A model generated the notes under the pieces. It was not told where the DNA came from. It made no database searches and saw nothing but the letters and a program-made list of their open reading frames with translations. A stretch of DNA of 64,000 bases from Ryuthela nishihirai (Eukaryota > Arthropoda > Arachnida > Araneae > Heptathelidae), in the NCBI GenBank assembly GCA_038380435.1, contig JAWZYU010000005.1, forward strand, positions 39,144,001 through 39,208,000, written 5' to 3'. The translations under genes were made by a program, and so were the position numbers. Of the stretch, positions 23,475 to 33,001 are shown in pieces. Position 1 is the first letter of the stretch; every line of letters starts with the position of its first letter.

Positions 23475-25520
23475 TTATAGAGCTTTCATAATGTTAACTA
23501 ACTTGTCTGGTATACCACATGATCTCACAATCAACCACAAATTATGACGATCAACAGAGTCGAAAGCCTTTTTGAAATCAACAAAGCTAGCAACCAAAGG
23601 TTTCTGAAACTCTAAACATTTCTCAAGAATCTGCCTAAGTGAAAATATCTGATCCACACATCCCCTACCACTTCTGAATCCACATTGCTCATCACGCAAT
23701 TGACTGTCAACCAGATTCTTAATTCTATTAAGCACAATCATGGAAAGAACTTTACCTGGAACAGAGAGTAGGCTGATACCCCTATAGTTATCACAAGAAC
23801 TGCGATCACCTTTTTTGAAAATAGGGATAACAATAGCCCTGGTAAAATCCTTAGGAACCATGCCTTTATCATAAAAGATATTCAGAATTTCAGTCATCCA
23901 AGTGGTAACCGAAACATTCCCAGCTCTAAGCATTTCCGTAGTAATTTCATCAACCCCTGGGGATTTATGAAGTTTAAGTTTAGAAACAGCCAAAAGAACT
24001 TCAGATTGTGTTATAGGGCCAACATTAAAGCCACCAATGCATCTATCATCATTGCAAACAATGGGAGTAGAACTAACTACATTGTTTAGAACATCACTGA
24101 AATGCGCAGCCCACCTAGCCATGACAGAATCCTCCCCTTCTATAACCTTACCTTGTTTATCCTTCAATCCTTGTATGCCTGTCCGTTTTCTACCACACAA
24201 AACATTAACTATCTGGTACAGCTCTCTGCTGTTGTGTTGTCTAACTGCTTCCTCGGCTTTGTCAGCCAAACCATCAAGCCAAAGATTCTTATCAGCAGCT
24301 AACTGATCCTTTACAAGTTTATTAAGGTCTCTGTAATGCTTTCTATTAGGACTAGTAGGGTATTGATTAAGGGCATTCCTGCAGTTCTTTCTTTCCGAAA
24401 TAAGCTCAAGTGCCTTATCACTCAGATAATTTTGCCTCCTCTGCTCCTTTTTCCCTAAAAGAGTACTGTTAGTTTCCAAAAAAGCCTGTTTAAAATGGCC
24501 CCATTCTTCCTCAACTTCAGTAGTAAGCAAACCATGACTGTCATAATGACTAAGTAACCTATCATGGTAAGCTTTGGCTATAACTGGATCTTTCAGAGCT
24601 TCAGTATTAAAAGTAAAGTTTTTAACCCTAGCACAACACTTTTTAAGTTTAAGTTGCAACACACTTTTAACAAGGTAATGGTCAGATCCAATTTCAGCTC
24701 CCCTATATGCCCTGGTATTCCTAACAGAACTAGCCCATTTGCTGTTAATTAATATGCAATCAATCATATTCTTATGCAGCCCATCAGGTGAAACCCATGT
24801 GTACTTATGTATGTCGCGGTGTTTGAAATAAGTGTTAGTTATTCTGAATCCATTGAGTTTACTTACCTGTAGGAGACGTTGCCCATTGCCATTGCAGCTA
24901 CCAATACCAAAAGGGCCTATTACTCCTCCCCAAAGGTCAGAGTCAGTACCAACTTTGGCATTGAAGTCACCAAGAACAAGGGTAATATCTCCTTTCTTGA
25001 CAGAATTCAAAATATCCTGAAGTTGTTCATAAAACCTATCCTTCTCATCCTCATCGGCATCCTCAGTGGGGGCATAACAGCAGATAACATTCAAGTCTTT
25101 AATGCTTGTCTGAAATTTTGCTGTAAGAAACCTTTCATTAATGCACTCATATCCTAGAAGAGCATCGCTAGCGTGTCTGCTGAGAAGCAGACCCACGCCT
25201 TGGTGATGCTTATTGTCGTCCCTCCCTGAAAAGAGAAATTTAAGATTATTTTTAAGAATCTGACCTTTATCTGTCCATCTGGTCTCTTGCAAGCCAAGAA
25301 TATCTAAATTATAATGGTGGAATTCTTGTGTGAGGACATCAAGAGAAAAAGCTCTGTGCAGAGTCCTCACATTCCAACTACCTATGGAGAGAAAATGGTT
25401 AGTGGGATGTTTAAAGAAACTATGTTTATTGAGAGAGGGAATGCCGACAATATCAAACAGCCCCCTAATCGCAGACATGGGGCAAAGACCCGTTCCCCCA
25501 CTACTAAAGGCTGAAGCCAT
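23475..25520 (-). pseudogene. LINE copy A: endonuclease plus first part of reverse transcriptase (681 aa)
   Basis: The endonuclease occupies roughly residues 45-300. It has SWNVRTLH, LQETRWTDKG, CCYAPTEDADEDEKDRFYEQ, LVLGDFNAKVGTDSDLWGG and GSDHYLVKS, so the N, E, DFN and SDH catalytic elements are all present. A linker with a long helical region follows, then the RT from about residue 540: IPIFKKGDRSSCDNYRGISL, EQCGFRSGRGCVDQIFSLR and SFVDFKKAFDSVDRHNLW. The frame ends after LVNIMKAL. There the other copies have GAGAG/GAGAA before CTTTCAT, and this copy lacks two bases, so the RT is split. The Met at 25520 gives the longest frame. An alternative start in another frame at 25630 corresponds to the N-terminus kept in copies B and C. 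Confidence 0.88.
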
Positions 25521-26217
25521 CTACACTGGAAGAATTCCTCCAATGTAGAATTTGACGATGCCAATAGAAGCAAAGAGTTCAGGTGCCTGCGATGACTTCT
25601 GCTCAGGATTATCCACCAGCTGATAAACATATCCTGTGAATCTATTCACTTGGGGCTGTCAACCCACAAACAAACAGAAAACACAGCGGAAGATTTTCCC
25701 TCCACAGAAGCCCACCAGTGCAGCAAAATCAGGATCCATAATCCAGCTCAGAGCCATATATCTGTCCAGTCCAGTAGGTTTATATGGTCAGCACCAGGAC
25801 CCTGTGTGGTTGACCACTCCTCAGCAGGGTAGAAAAAAAAGAAAAGTAGCCATAGTTGTCCAGATCAGTAGGCCACACTAATCTGGCAGCCCTCCCCTTC
25901 CGTTCACTTCCACAAGAGAGTATCTCGTTTGAAAGTTACTAACGGTCCGCACCACGAGAAGGCGGGGTCGGACATTAGGTGCTAGGCCTGGCCGGTTCTA
26001 TGCATCATCACAGGGGATTGGTGCATAGCTCTCCTTCCAGTGACTACCTAGCTACCATTTACAGACCCTTATCATTTATCATTTCTTATTCTTCTTATCA
26101 TTTCTTATTTAAATTATCTAGTTTTTAAAGCAATAATTATTTTTTATGACACTGCTTTACTTTGGCTTAGTTTATCAGTCGTCAAAAGTCTAAGAATATG
26201 CCAACTAATAAATAGCA

Positions 26218-27313
26218 TCGAAAATAATTTTAGAGGAAAAATTGTCTTGAAAGAAATGTTCATGAGCCGGGTGGGATATGAACCCATGTCCTCCTGATAA
26301 CATGTCAGGTGCTCTGGACCACTGAGCTACCAGCCGCCGATCAAGATCTCCTCTAATTAGCATTATGAACATTTCTTTTATGTCACATATATGCGCTATT
26401 CAGGGCAGTTTAGCCACAAGCAGCCTTCAACTTGCCAATATATGGAAGCAAATGATTATAAGTAAGCAGATAATAAATAATGAAATAAACTCGACATATT
26501 CCATATCGACTAATAAATCAGCACTTTGGGGTCAATTTAAATTTTAGAGGGAAAATTGTCTTGAGCCGGGTGGGATACAAACCCACGACCTCCTGATAAC
26601 ATGTCAGGTGCTCTGGACCACTGAGCTACCAGCCGCCGATCAAGATCTCCTCTAATTAGCGCTATGAACATTTCTTTTATGTCACATATATGCACTATTC
26701 TGGGCATATATGTCAAGTTTATTTCATTATTTATTATCTGCATACTTGTAATCATATGCTTCCATCTATTGGCAAGTTGAAGGCTGCTTGTGACTAAACT
26801 GCCCAGAATAGCGTATATATGTGACATAAAAGAAATGTTCATAGCGCTAATTAGAGAAGATCTTGATTGGCAGCCGGTAGCTCAGTGGTCCAGAGCACCT
26901 GACATGTTATCAGGAGGTCGTGGGTTTGTATCCCACCCGGCTCAAGACAATTTTCCCTCTAAAATTTAAATCGACGCTAAAGTGCTGATTTACTAGTTGA
27001 TATGGAATATGTCAAGTTTATTTCATTATTTATTATCTGCATACTTGTAATCATATGCTTCCATCTATTGGCAAGTTGAAGGCCGCTTGTGGCTAAACTG
27101 CCCAGAATAGCACATATATGTGACATAAAAGAAATGTTCATAGCGCTAATTTAGAGGAGATCTTGATCGGTGGCCAGTAGCTCAGTGGTCCAGAGCACCT
27201 GACATGTTATTAGGAGGTCGTGGGTTCGTATCCCACCTGGCTCAAGACAATTTTTCCTCTAAAATTTAAATCGATGCTAAAGTGCTGATTTATTAGTTGA
27301 TATGGAATATGTC
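26218..27313. repeat. Large inverted array of four tRNA-like units (two minus, two plus)
   Basis: Four units of roughly 150-300 bp each carry a tRNA-like module. Two are on the minus strand (26265-26336, 26564-26636) and two on the plus strand (26873-26942, 27173-27242). Each has a box A (TAGCTCAGTGG), an anticodon-like arm CCTGA/TCAGG around a CATGTTA loop, and a box B (GGTTCGTATCC or a variant). All modules point outward from a centre near 26706. The linker is shared by all units, with the landmarks GAAATGTTCATAGCGC, GGCAAGTTGAAGG and GATATGGAATATGTC. The acceptor stem is one base short and position 33 of the loop is not T, so these are unlikely to be working tRNAs. Confidence 0.8.
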
Positions 27314-28179
27314 GAGTTTATTTCATTATTTACTAAAAATATGCATAAATGACTAAATAATTTAGAAAAAACGAAATAAATGAAAGATTTAAGCAATGAT
27401 CAAAATATTATGAACTCTTTATATTAGAATAATAAAATACACTGGTGGAAATTGGAAAAAGAACACCCAGAAGGAATTCCTTTAGGAACATCATATCATA
27501 GTATGTTAATAGTTAAGGGCAGCAGAAACCGTAATCCAAGATTGAAAGTCACTGGATGAAATAATGACATCACTGAGGACAACATGCAAATGTACGCAGC
27601 GCATATTTAATTAAGGACTAGGGCATGAAGAAAGAAGTTATTCATCTTTTGTCATTTTGTTCAGTACTCTGTGAAGAAGCTACCATGCGTGGATGACGCA
27701 GGCACACAACATTTATTCAGTTAGCAGAGTTTGAGCAAGATTGTATAGTGGGTCTTCCCATCAAATCGCACACTGTTGGACGAGAGATATCGGCAGTGGT
27801 ATGATGGTGGTGTTGATGGTCAGAAGAGCATTCACACACTTGCAGACGTGGTTCAGGGTAACACAGAGTTATGGATGCATGAGAGGATTGGCGTATCAAG
27901 AGGGCGACGGTGGCAGAGCAGACAGCTAAGGCATCACAAATTCAATCCTCTGTCATACCAAAGGTGTCTACAAGAATGATATACAAATGTCTTTTGGAAG
28001 CAGTGGTGTCAAGAAGCAGTGGTGTCACATTTGCAGTGGTGTCAAGAACGAGTTCATTGGAGAGAAGAATGGCAGTCTGTGGTCTTCAGTGATGAAAGCA
28101 GATTCTGCTTAGGACCATCTCATGGTCATTTAAGTGTCCGAAGGCGACAAGGTGAGCGGCTTCTTCCATCATACACCAG

Positions 28180-29209
28180 GGGTGGGGGTGGCTCAGTGTG
28201 ATGCCCCATCGTTCACTTTTGCTTTACCTTAACCAGTTTTGTTTAATTTATGTTATATTTATCATTTTGGGGATTTTTATTTTCCTTTTTGGCATCACAG
28301 CACTCATTTTCAAGATGTTGTGAGTTGCGTACGCGCAACTCCGATCTTCCGACTGTAACCGCTAAAGCGCGTGCCAAGGACACGCCCCCTCTTGCGTCAT
28401 AGCTTGCGTCGTTCGTCATAGTATGCAAATGTCTTTCCCGGCATGCTACTGTCTTTTAAACCAGTGACCTGCGAGTCACAGTAGCAGAGCACAAGGTGCG
28501 TAGCACCAAGCACAGTGCGTGTAGCACAGGAGCTGGAGTTATGTTTTCTTCATTGATGTCTTGGTGAGTTGAATTATTTTGGAAATAAATCTGTTTTGTT
28601 ATATTTAAAACATTTTGAGTCTGTACAGTTTTTTTCTCTTGAGCAACGCGAATTAAGGATTTTTTTTTATATTTCATATTACTTGACAATCATTTTGATT
28701 CTTACTCATGAACGCTCGCTGGTATTTGAACCCTAAATCAACTTATTATCAACTTATTCTACTTTTGGCAATTTGTTAATTATTGCCTGGCGCCCGTCTA
28801 AGCTATCTGGAGCATAAAACTTCAAGTATTTTGCATTTGTTTGGAGCGTTACATCAGTTGGTAGCGTGCCAGGCTCGTAATCTGTAGTTCCCAGGTTTGA
28901 GTCCCAGCTGGGTCAGAGTTGAGATTTATCTCCGCAAAATTCCTCACCCTGCCCACAGTCAGTAGGGGACACCGATGGGCTTGGAAAGGCCGCCATCCAT
29001 CGGATGGGACGTTAAGCCATGGCCCCATATGCAGGAGAGCCATACCCTGTGCATGGTAAAGAACACGCTGGATGGCCTTGACGGGAGGCTACCATGTCTC
29101 CCAACACTGTTCCAGTGGGTCCCATCACCCAGCCTTCGGTGTCCTTTGACCTGGCCATTTAGCCCATAGTGCGCAAAAAAGTGCAGCTCAGAGGTAAAAC
29201 AACCCAACC
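28180..29209 (+). mobile_element. SINE family 1 inserted in Tc1, itself split by a solo LTR
   Basis: Flanking copies of CATCATACA(C/T)CAG at 28167-28179 and 29210-29222 form a 13 bp target duplication. Removing the LTR and its TCAG duplication leaves about 369 bp: tRNA-like head (GGTGGCTCAG then TTGGTAGCGTGCCAGGC and GGTTTGAGTCC), body, and AAAACAACCCAACC end. The head matches the complete copies at 11057 and 40252. Confidence 0.9.
28197..28853 (+). mobile_element. Solo LTR, family A, copy 2 (657 bp)
   Basis: It begins TGTGATGCCCC and ends GGAGCGTTACA, with an exact TCAG duplication at 28193-28196 and 28854-28857. In this orientation TTTTAAA lies at about 28455 and AATAAA at about 28586, as expected for U3 and R. 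It interrupts the tRNA head of the SINE. A GC-rich part with GTTGCGTACGCGCAAC (28325-28345) is the likely promoter side. Confidence 0.9.
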
Positions 29210-29848
29210 CATCATACATCAGCCAGTGACACACAGGGCCCACACTGGGCATCATGGTGTGGGGAGCAATTAGCTATCACTCTCGTACATATCTGGTGTT
29301 TGTACAGGGTACACCGAATAGCAATACTATGTCAGCAACATCATACAGCTGGTTGTCCTGCCATATTTGAGTTTAATCCTAAATGCGATATTCAAGCAGG
29401 ATAATGCCCGTCCACACTCCACCCAGGCAACTCAAAATGCTCTTCAGGCAGAGCAGCAACTGCCTTGGCCAGCACATTCTCTGGACTTGTCTCCAATCAA
29501 GCATGTCTGGGACTGAATCAGACAAAGACTCTTCCGCAGACCGCAGCAGGCAACGATCATCGTTGAAGTATGCATCCATGTTGAAAGTGCATGGAAGGAA
29601 TTTCCCCTGCATAATATCCAGCATTTGTATGGCCGATTGCATGGCTGATTGGAAGCTTGTATTGCTGTTTCAGGAGGTTCAACACCTTATTAAAATGTGC
29701 CTTCTATATGTAACATGTAATGCTCATTAAAAGGTAAAATAAACATTGAATCACTTCACACGTGATCACTGTCCTTTCTCAACAAATTGTTTCTACTAAA
29801 TAAAGCTCATAGATTACACTTCAATTGTTATTGGTGTTCTTTTTTCAA

Positions 29849-29918
29849 TTTCTGCTAGTGTAATATAGAAAAAACAGGAAATTTTCTGCTAGTGTAATAT
29901 AGAAAAAAACAGGAAAAA
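29849..29918. repeat. Tandem duplication across the Tc1 right end
   Basis: The segment TTTCTGCTAGTGTAATATAG and the AAAAAACAGGAA after it are repeated once immediately downstream. The duplication includes the right TIR end and so postdates the insertion. Confidence 0.75.
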
Positions 29919-30479
29919 AATATATTTTTGAAATTTTACTATAAAGTGGAAAAAATACAGTAAAATTTTGCAATGTTTTAAAAAAATGCTTAAAACATTT
30001 AATCTACCATTTTCTTCTTTGAATTTTTTGCCGTTTTATTAAGCACAATTAAACGCTCTTTCTTTTATATATAACATGGCATATTTCTGGATGGCCTTGA
30101 TTTCTGTTCATTAGTTATTTCAGGATGAGGTTCTAAAGTTGTTTATTTTATTTTCTGAAAACACTTTAAAATAAATCTGATCTCCACAGTGAGTTTAGTT
30201 TCAGAAATCCGACACTGTAAGGGTTAAATATTCACAGTGACATAGAAATATTAAACATTACTACTGACCAAAAAGTTAAGATATTAAGCATAAATGATTA
30301 GGCACTTACTTGATAATACAATTTCCGCTAATAATAAAAGCAATTTTTTATTCATCAAAATTTTTGATAACATTGCAAGTTTATTTAATAAAAAAGTAAA
30401 GCAAAAATTCAGAAATCAATCAGGCAATGATGAATAATCTAATTTTAAAACGAATTAAAACTGAAATATGCACTGTGGT
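29919..30479. other. Intronic sequence, nothing recognised
   Basis: AT-rich sequence without recognisable genes or repeats. Confidence 0.4.
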
Positions 30480-31412
30480 TCATGAATAGTTAGCTGAAAA
30501 AATTTGAGTTTTGCTGTGGGTGGAACTTGAACCAACAACCAACCTGAATACATGCAAGGTGTTCTAACCACTAAACTATCACTGGCTAGCTCTTTTTTCA
30601 GCTACTTGTGACTATAAATCTTACTGATTTTTGTTGGTTATGCTGCATCTGTATTCGGGAATGAACAACCAAGTTGCCTCAATGACAGTGAATATAGAGA
30701 GAATAAATCAGCTATTGGTGTTATATCAATGCAATACTGAATAGTAGAGTAGTACAGGAAATATCCTGTAAACATGGGACTCATGAATAGTAGCTGAAAA
30801 AATTGAGTTATGATGTGAGTAAAATTAAACCCATGTCTCCTGAATACATATCAGGTGCCCTACTGCTCAACTATCAGCATTTAGTTCCTTTTCAGCTAAC
30901 TGTAACTATTACACTGAAATAACACCGATAGTGTGATTGACTATATTTATTCAACATCACTGATGCAACTTGATTTTCGGTTCCCAAGCATAGATGGCGC
31001 TATGACAACAAAAATTGATAAGATGTATAGTACAATTAGCCGACTGTTTAGTGTTTACAAAACTTGGCATGTAATCAGGAGATATGGGTTTGAGTCCCAC
31101 TTGTGGTGAAATTCAATTTTTTTAGTTAAATATTCTTGAGTCCCATTTTTACAGAATATTTCCTATGCTACTCTACTACTGAGCATTACATTGATATAAT
31201 GTCTATTATGACTGACACACTCTGTTTATTGACCATCATTGAAGCAACTTTGCTGTCTATTTCCAAATAAAGATCGTGCAACAACCAACATAAAAAGGGA
31301 TGATTTGTAGTTGCAATTAGACAGAGAAAGAGCTAACCATTGATAGTTCAGTGGTTAGAACACCTCGCATGTATTCAGATGTAATTTTGAGTCCCACAAT
31401 TTCTGATGTTAC
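30480..31412. repeat. Inverted array of four tRNA-like units, second family member
   Basis: The left half (30480-30955) and the right half (30960-31412) are reverse complements at moderate divergence. Each half has two tRNA-like modules: minus strand at about 30525-30600 and 30820-30890, plus strand at about 31040-31110 and 31335-31400. All point outward. Shared landmarks are TTGGCATGTAATCAGGAG or variants, GGGTTTGAGTCCCAC, and the tail AATTTTTTTAG..AATATT..GAGTCCCA. The GTAGAGTAG..AGGAAATAT.CTGTA block occurs in both halves. The layout (minus, minus, plus, plus) is the same as at 26218-27313, but the linker sequence differs. Confidence 0.75.
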
Positions 31413-32366
31413 AGGTTAAAATCTGAAAATATATTTCAGGTAATAAAACAATATAATAATTCACTAAAGTTTACATAAGGAGTTGTTCTAGAGTTTAGAT
31501 AGTGAATTCCAAAATTTAAACATTTTAGAATAACTTGCAATCCACCCAAGGGGTTGTTCCTCATGAACTGCTTAAAATGTGTTCAAAGATGATTTTCTTA
31601 CATATAGGATCATAGCTTACTACTGTCCACAATTGACAGCATAATATCATTTCTTCTTTTTGCATTAGGTATAGTGTCTATGGAAAGGTGGAGATAGCTG
31701 TAATTTGATTATATATATATACATAAAAAAAAATAACAAAATTTTAAAGTAATGAATTTTAACTTCATTAACTCATTAAAGGATGAATGCAGGAAGTATA
31801 TGACTGGATGGCTGGCAAGCTGAAGAAAATGCTTACTGACACTCAGTGCCAGCTGAGTATTCATGCATGGCAATAACAAAGTAACTGTTGCAAACATATT
31901 AATAGTTGCCAGTGCCCTTGCTCATAGTTTTAAATTAAATATTGCCCAAAATGTCATCAAAAAAGAATTATCTGATGAACAATTGATTTATGATAATGAT
32001 AGTGACTATATACAGAGTGATAATGAAAAATTGTCTATTCTGGCAGATCTGCCAAAAAGCAAAACAATTTCACAATAATGTTGTACAAGCAGGCTCTTCA
32101 AAATGAAATATACACACATTCTAAAACACCTGAAACTGCTACACCCTGGAAATTTGCTGAACATTTGTTGCCAATAAGTTTATCAAAATGACAAATGGCA
32201 GGGAAAAGACAGCAATCACTTGCATGTATGACAGTTGGTCTAAAACAATAGCTGCCTAAAATTGTACCCATATGACACCAAGCCTGCAACAGTACTTCCT
32301 GAAATCATACATGTAAGGCACCTGTCATGAATGGGTCAAATGAAATAAATAAATAATAATAATAAT
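31413..32366. other. Intronic sequence with one unassigned open frame
   Basis: A plus-strand frame at 31863-32078 (71 aa, acidic end with DEQLIYDNDSDYIQ) has no family that I recognise and no good gene context. I see nothing else, apart from an (AT)n run near 31710. Confidence 0.35.
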
Positions 32367-32565
32367 AATAAATACCCCTCAAGCAGCTGCTTGCCACAGA
32401 GGTCTGAAAGGAGCCTGTCAGTTTATATGCCACAGTAGGAGTTCTGAGAGGATGGCAGGACCTCAGAAGAAAAACGACACACACATCCATGCCTTATCCG
32501 GGGCTCGAACCTAGGTCCCGTAGATCAGTAGCCAAGCGTGCTAACCACTCGTCCACGGGACGGCT
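32367..32565 (-). mobile_element. SINE family 2, copy 3, with (ATT)n tail
   Basis: Minus-strand order: a tRNA-like head starting GCCGTCCCGTGGACGAG, box A in GTGGTTAGCACGC, box B GGTTCGAGCCC, then the body. The 3' end is GACCTCTGTGGCAAGCAG followed by CTGCTTGAGGGG. The tail continues as (ATT)n at 32340-32370. This is the best preserved copy and the clearest one for comparison with the LINE 3' end. Confidence 0.88.
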
Positions 32566-32617
32566 TCAAATGAAATACATTTAAAAAACTAAATTTCAAT
32601 AAAAAATACTTAAAAAC

Positions 32618-32776
32618 CTTGGAAAGTTTTATTGCTTCATTTAATTTTTCAAAAGCAGACTGTAACCAAGCGACTCTTTCTCCCATCTTTTGTTGTTCTT
32701 CTGCCTGAATGCCCATGTACAAGTAGGAAATACTGCTATAATATGCCATCTTGAACTCGATAAACTTTTTCCACCC
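32618..32776 (-). CDS. PTPN23: PTPN23/HD-PTP-like exon 2 of 3 visible (BRO1 domain)
   Basis: This exon is 159 bp (53 codons, phase 0 at both ends). The acceptor is TTTTATTTTCAG just above 32776 and the donor is AAG|GTTTTT at 32617. It encodes GWKKFIEFKMAYYSSISYLY, then MGIQAEEQQKMGERVAWLQS, then AFEKLNEAIKLSK. The AEEQQK.GERVA.. block and the LNEAIKL ending are hallmarks of the HD-PTP BRO1 domain and differ from ALIX and BROX. It joins in frame to the exon at 47621-47803 upstream and to 3946-4007 downstream. It lies 50 bp from a SINE and 160 bp from a palindromic mini-element. Confidence 0.93.
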
Positions 32777-32933
32777 CTGAAAATAAAAATATTTAATTGC
32801 ATATATGAGTAGTATTTTCTTGTACTAAATTGAAATCCAAATTTACTAATAATGAGTTAGGATAAGACACCATTATTAATTTCTTTCACTAAAATTGCTT
32901 AGATTATCAACACTCAAAATTACTATATACACA

Positions 32934-32997
32934 GTCGTATCAGAATAATATAACCACCTACATAGTATATGTATGGTAGGTGGTCATATTATTCTAT
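32934..32997. mobile_element. Palindromic mini-element, copy 2
   Basis: It has the same arms as 7593-7661 (TCGTATCAGAATAATAT and ACCACCTA), with the loop in the opposite orientation and one outer arm shortened (ATTCTATATA). It abuts the 3'-truncated end of the LINE at 33002. Confidence 0.7.
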
Positions 32998-33001
32998 ATA
33001 T

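Larger units (their letters stand above)
22479..26066 (-). mobile_element. RTE-like LINE, copy A, near full length
   Basis: This is a 3.6 kb minus-strand non-LTR retrotransposon. The 3' end at 22479-22493 is a short (ATG)n-type run on the sense strand, preceded by the CTGCTTGAGG motif. The 5' part (25530-26066) is a G/C-richer untranslated region with a GTGCGGACC block that also occurs at 62430-62541 and 56789-56908. The coding part carries an APE-type endonuclease and an RT. It is the least damaged copy in the window and lies in sense orientation within the 28.6 kb intron. The clade (RTE-like, often annotated craniofacial development protein 2-like) is my best estimate and was not tested by phylogeny. 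Confidence 0.9.
27440..29860 (+). mobile_element. Tc1-like transposon, family C, carrying a nested SINE and solo LTR
   Basis: TIRs are CACTGGTGGAAATTGGAAAA on the left and, in reverse complement, CACTAGCAGAAATTGAAAAA on the right. Each is followed by AGAACACC and flanked by TA at 27438-27439 and 29861-29862. Transposase remnants lie at about 27690-28165 (DERYRQWYDGG, FSDESRFCLGPSHGH in the DDE domain) and 29223-29700 (a QDNARPHSTQAT reading, then an SPIKHVWD-like block). The gap between them is exactly the SINE insertion 28180-29209. Frames are broken. Confidence 0.88.

Noticed and set aside
24037..24306. Plus-strand open frames opposite the LINE coding regions (also 33666-34004, 60448-60852, 14418-14732)
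   Set aside because: They are antisense shadows of the LINE protein and recur at the same place in each copy. They have no motifs of their own.
22562..26066. Treating LINE copy A as an active element
   Set aside because: A 2 bp loss splits the RT, and a premature stop removes the C-terminal end. It is recent-looking but broken.
26365..26842. Open frames MNISFMSHICAIQ... and MNISFMSHIYAIL... as a duplicated gene
   Set aside because: They are translations of the foldback linker on opposite strands and arise from the inverted repeat itself.
26873..26942. Genuine tRNA genes
   Set aside because: The A and B boxes look good, but the acceptor stem lacks one base, the anticodon loop lacks T33, and the modules lie in inverted multi-copy arrays. 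They are tRNA-derived repeats.
28243..28689. Minus-strand open frames
   Set aside because: They lie within the solo LTR, and related LTR copies do not keep them.
31863..32078. Possible host exon with an acidic end
   Set aside because: It is on the strand opposite the PTPN23-like gene, has no clear splice borders, and is not a family I recognise.
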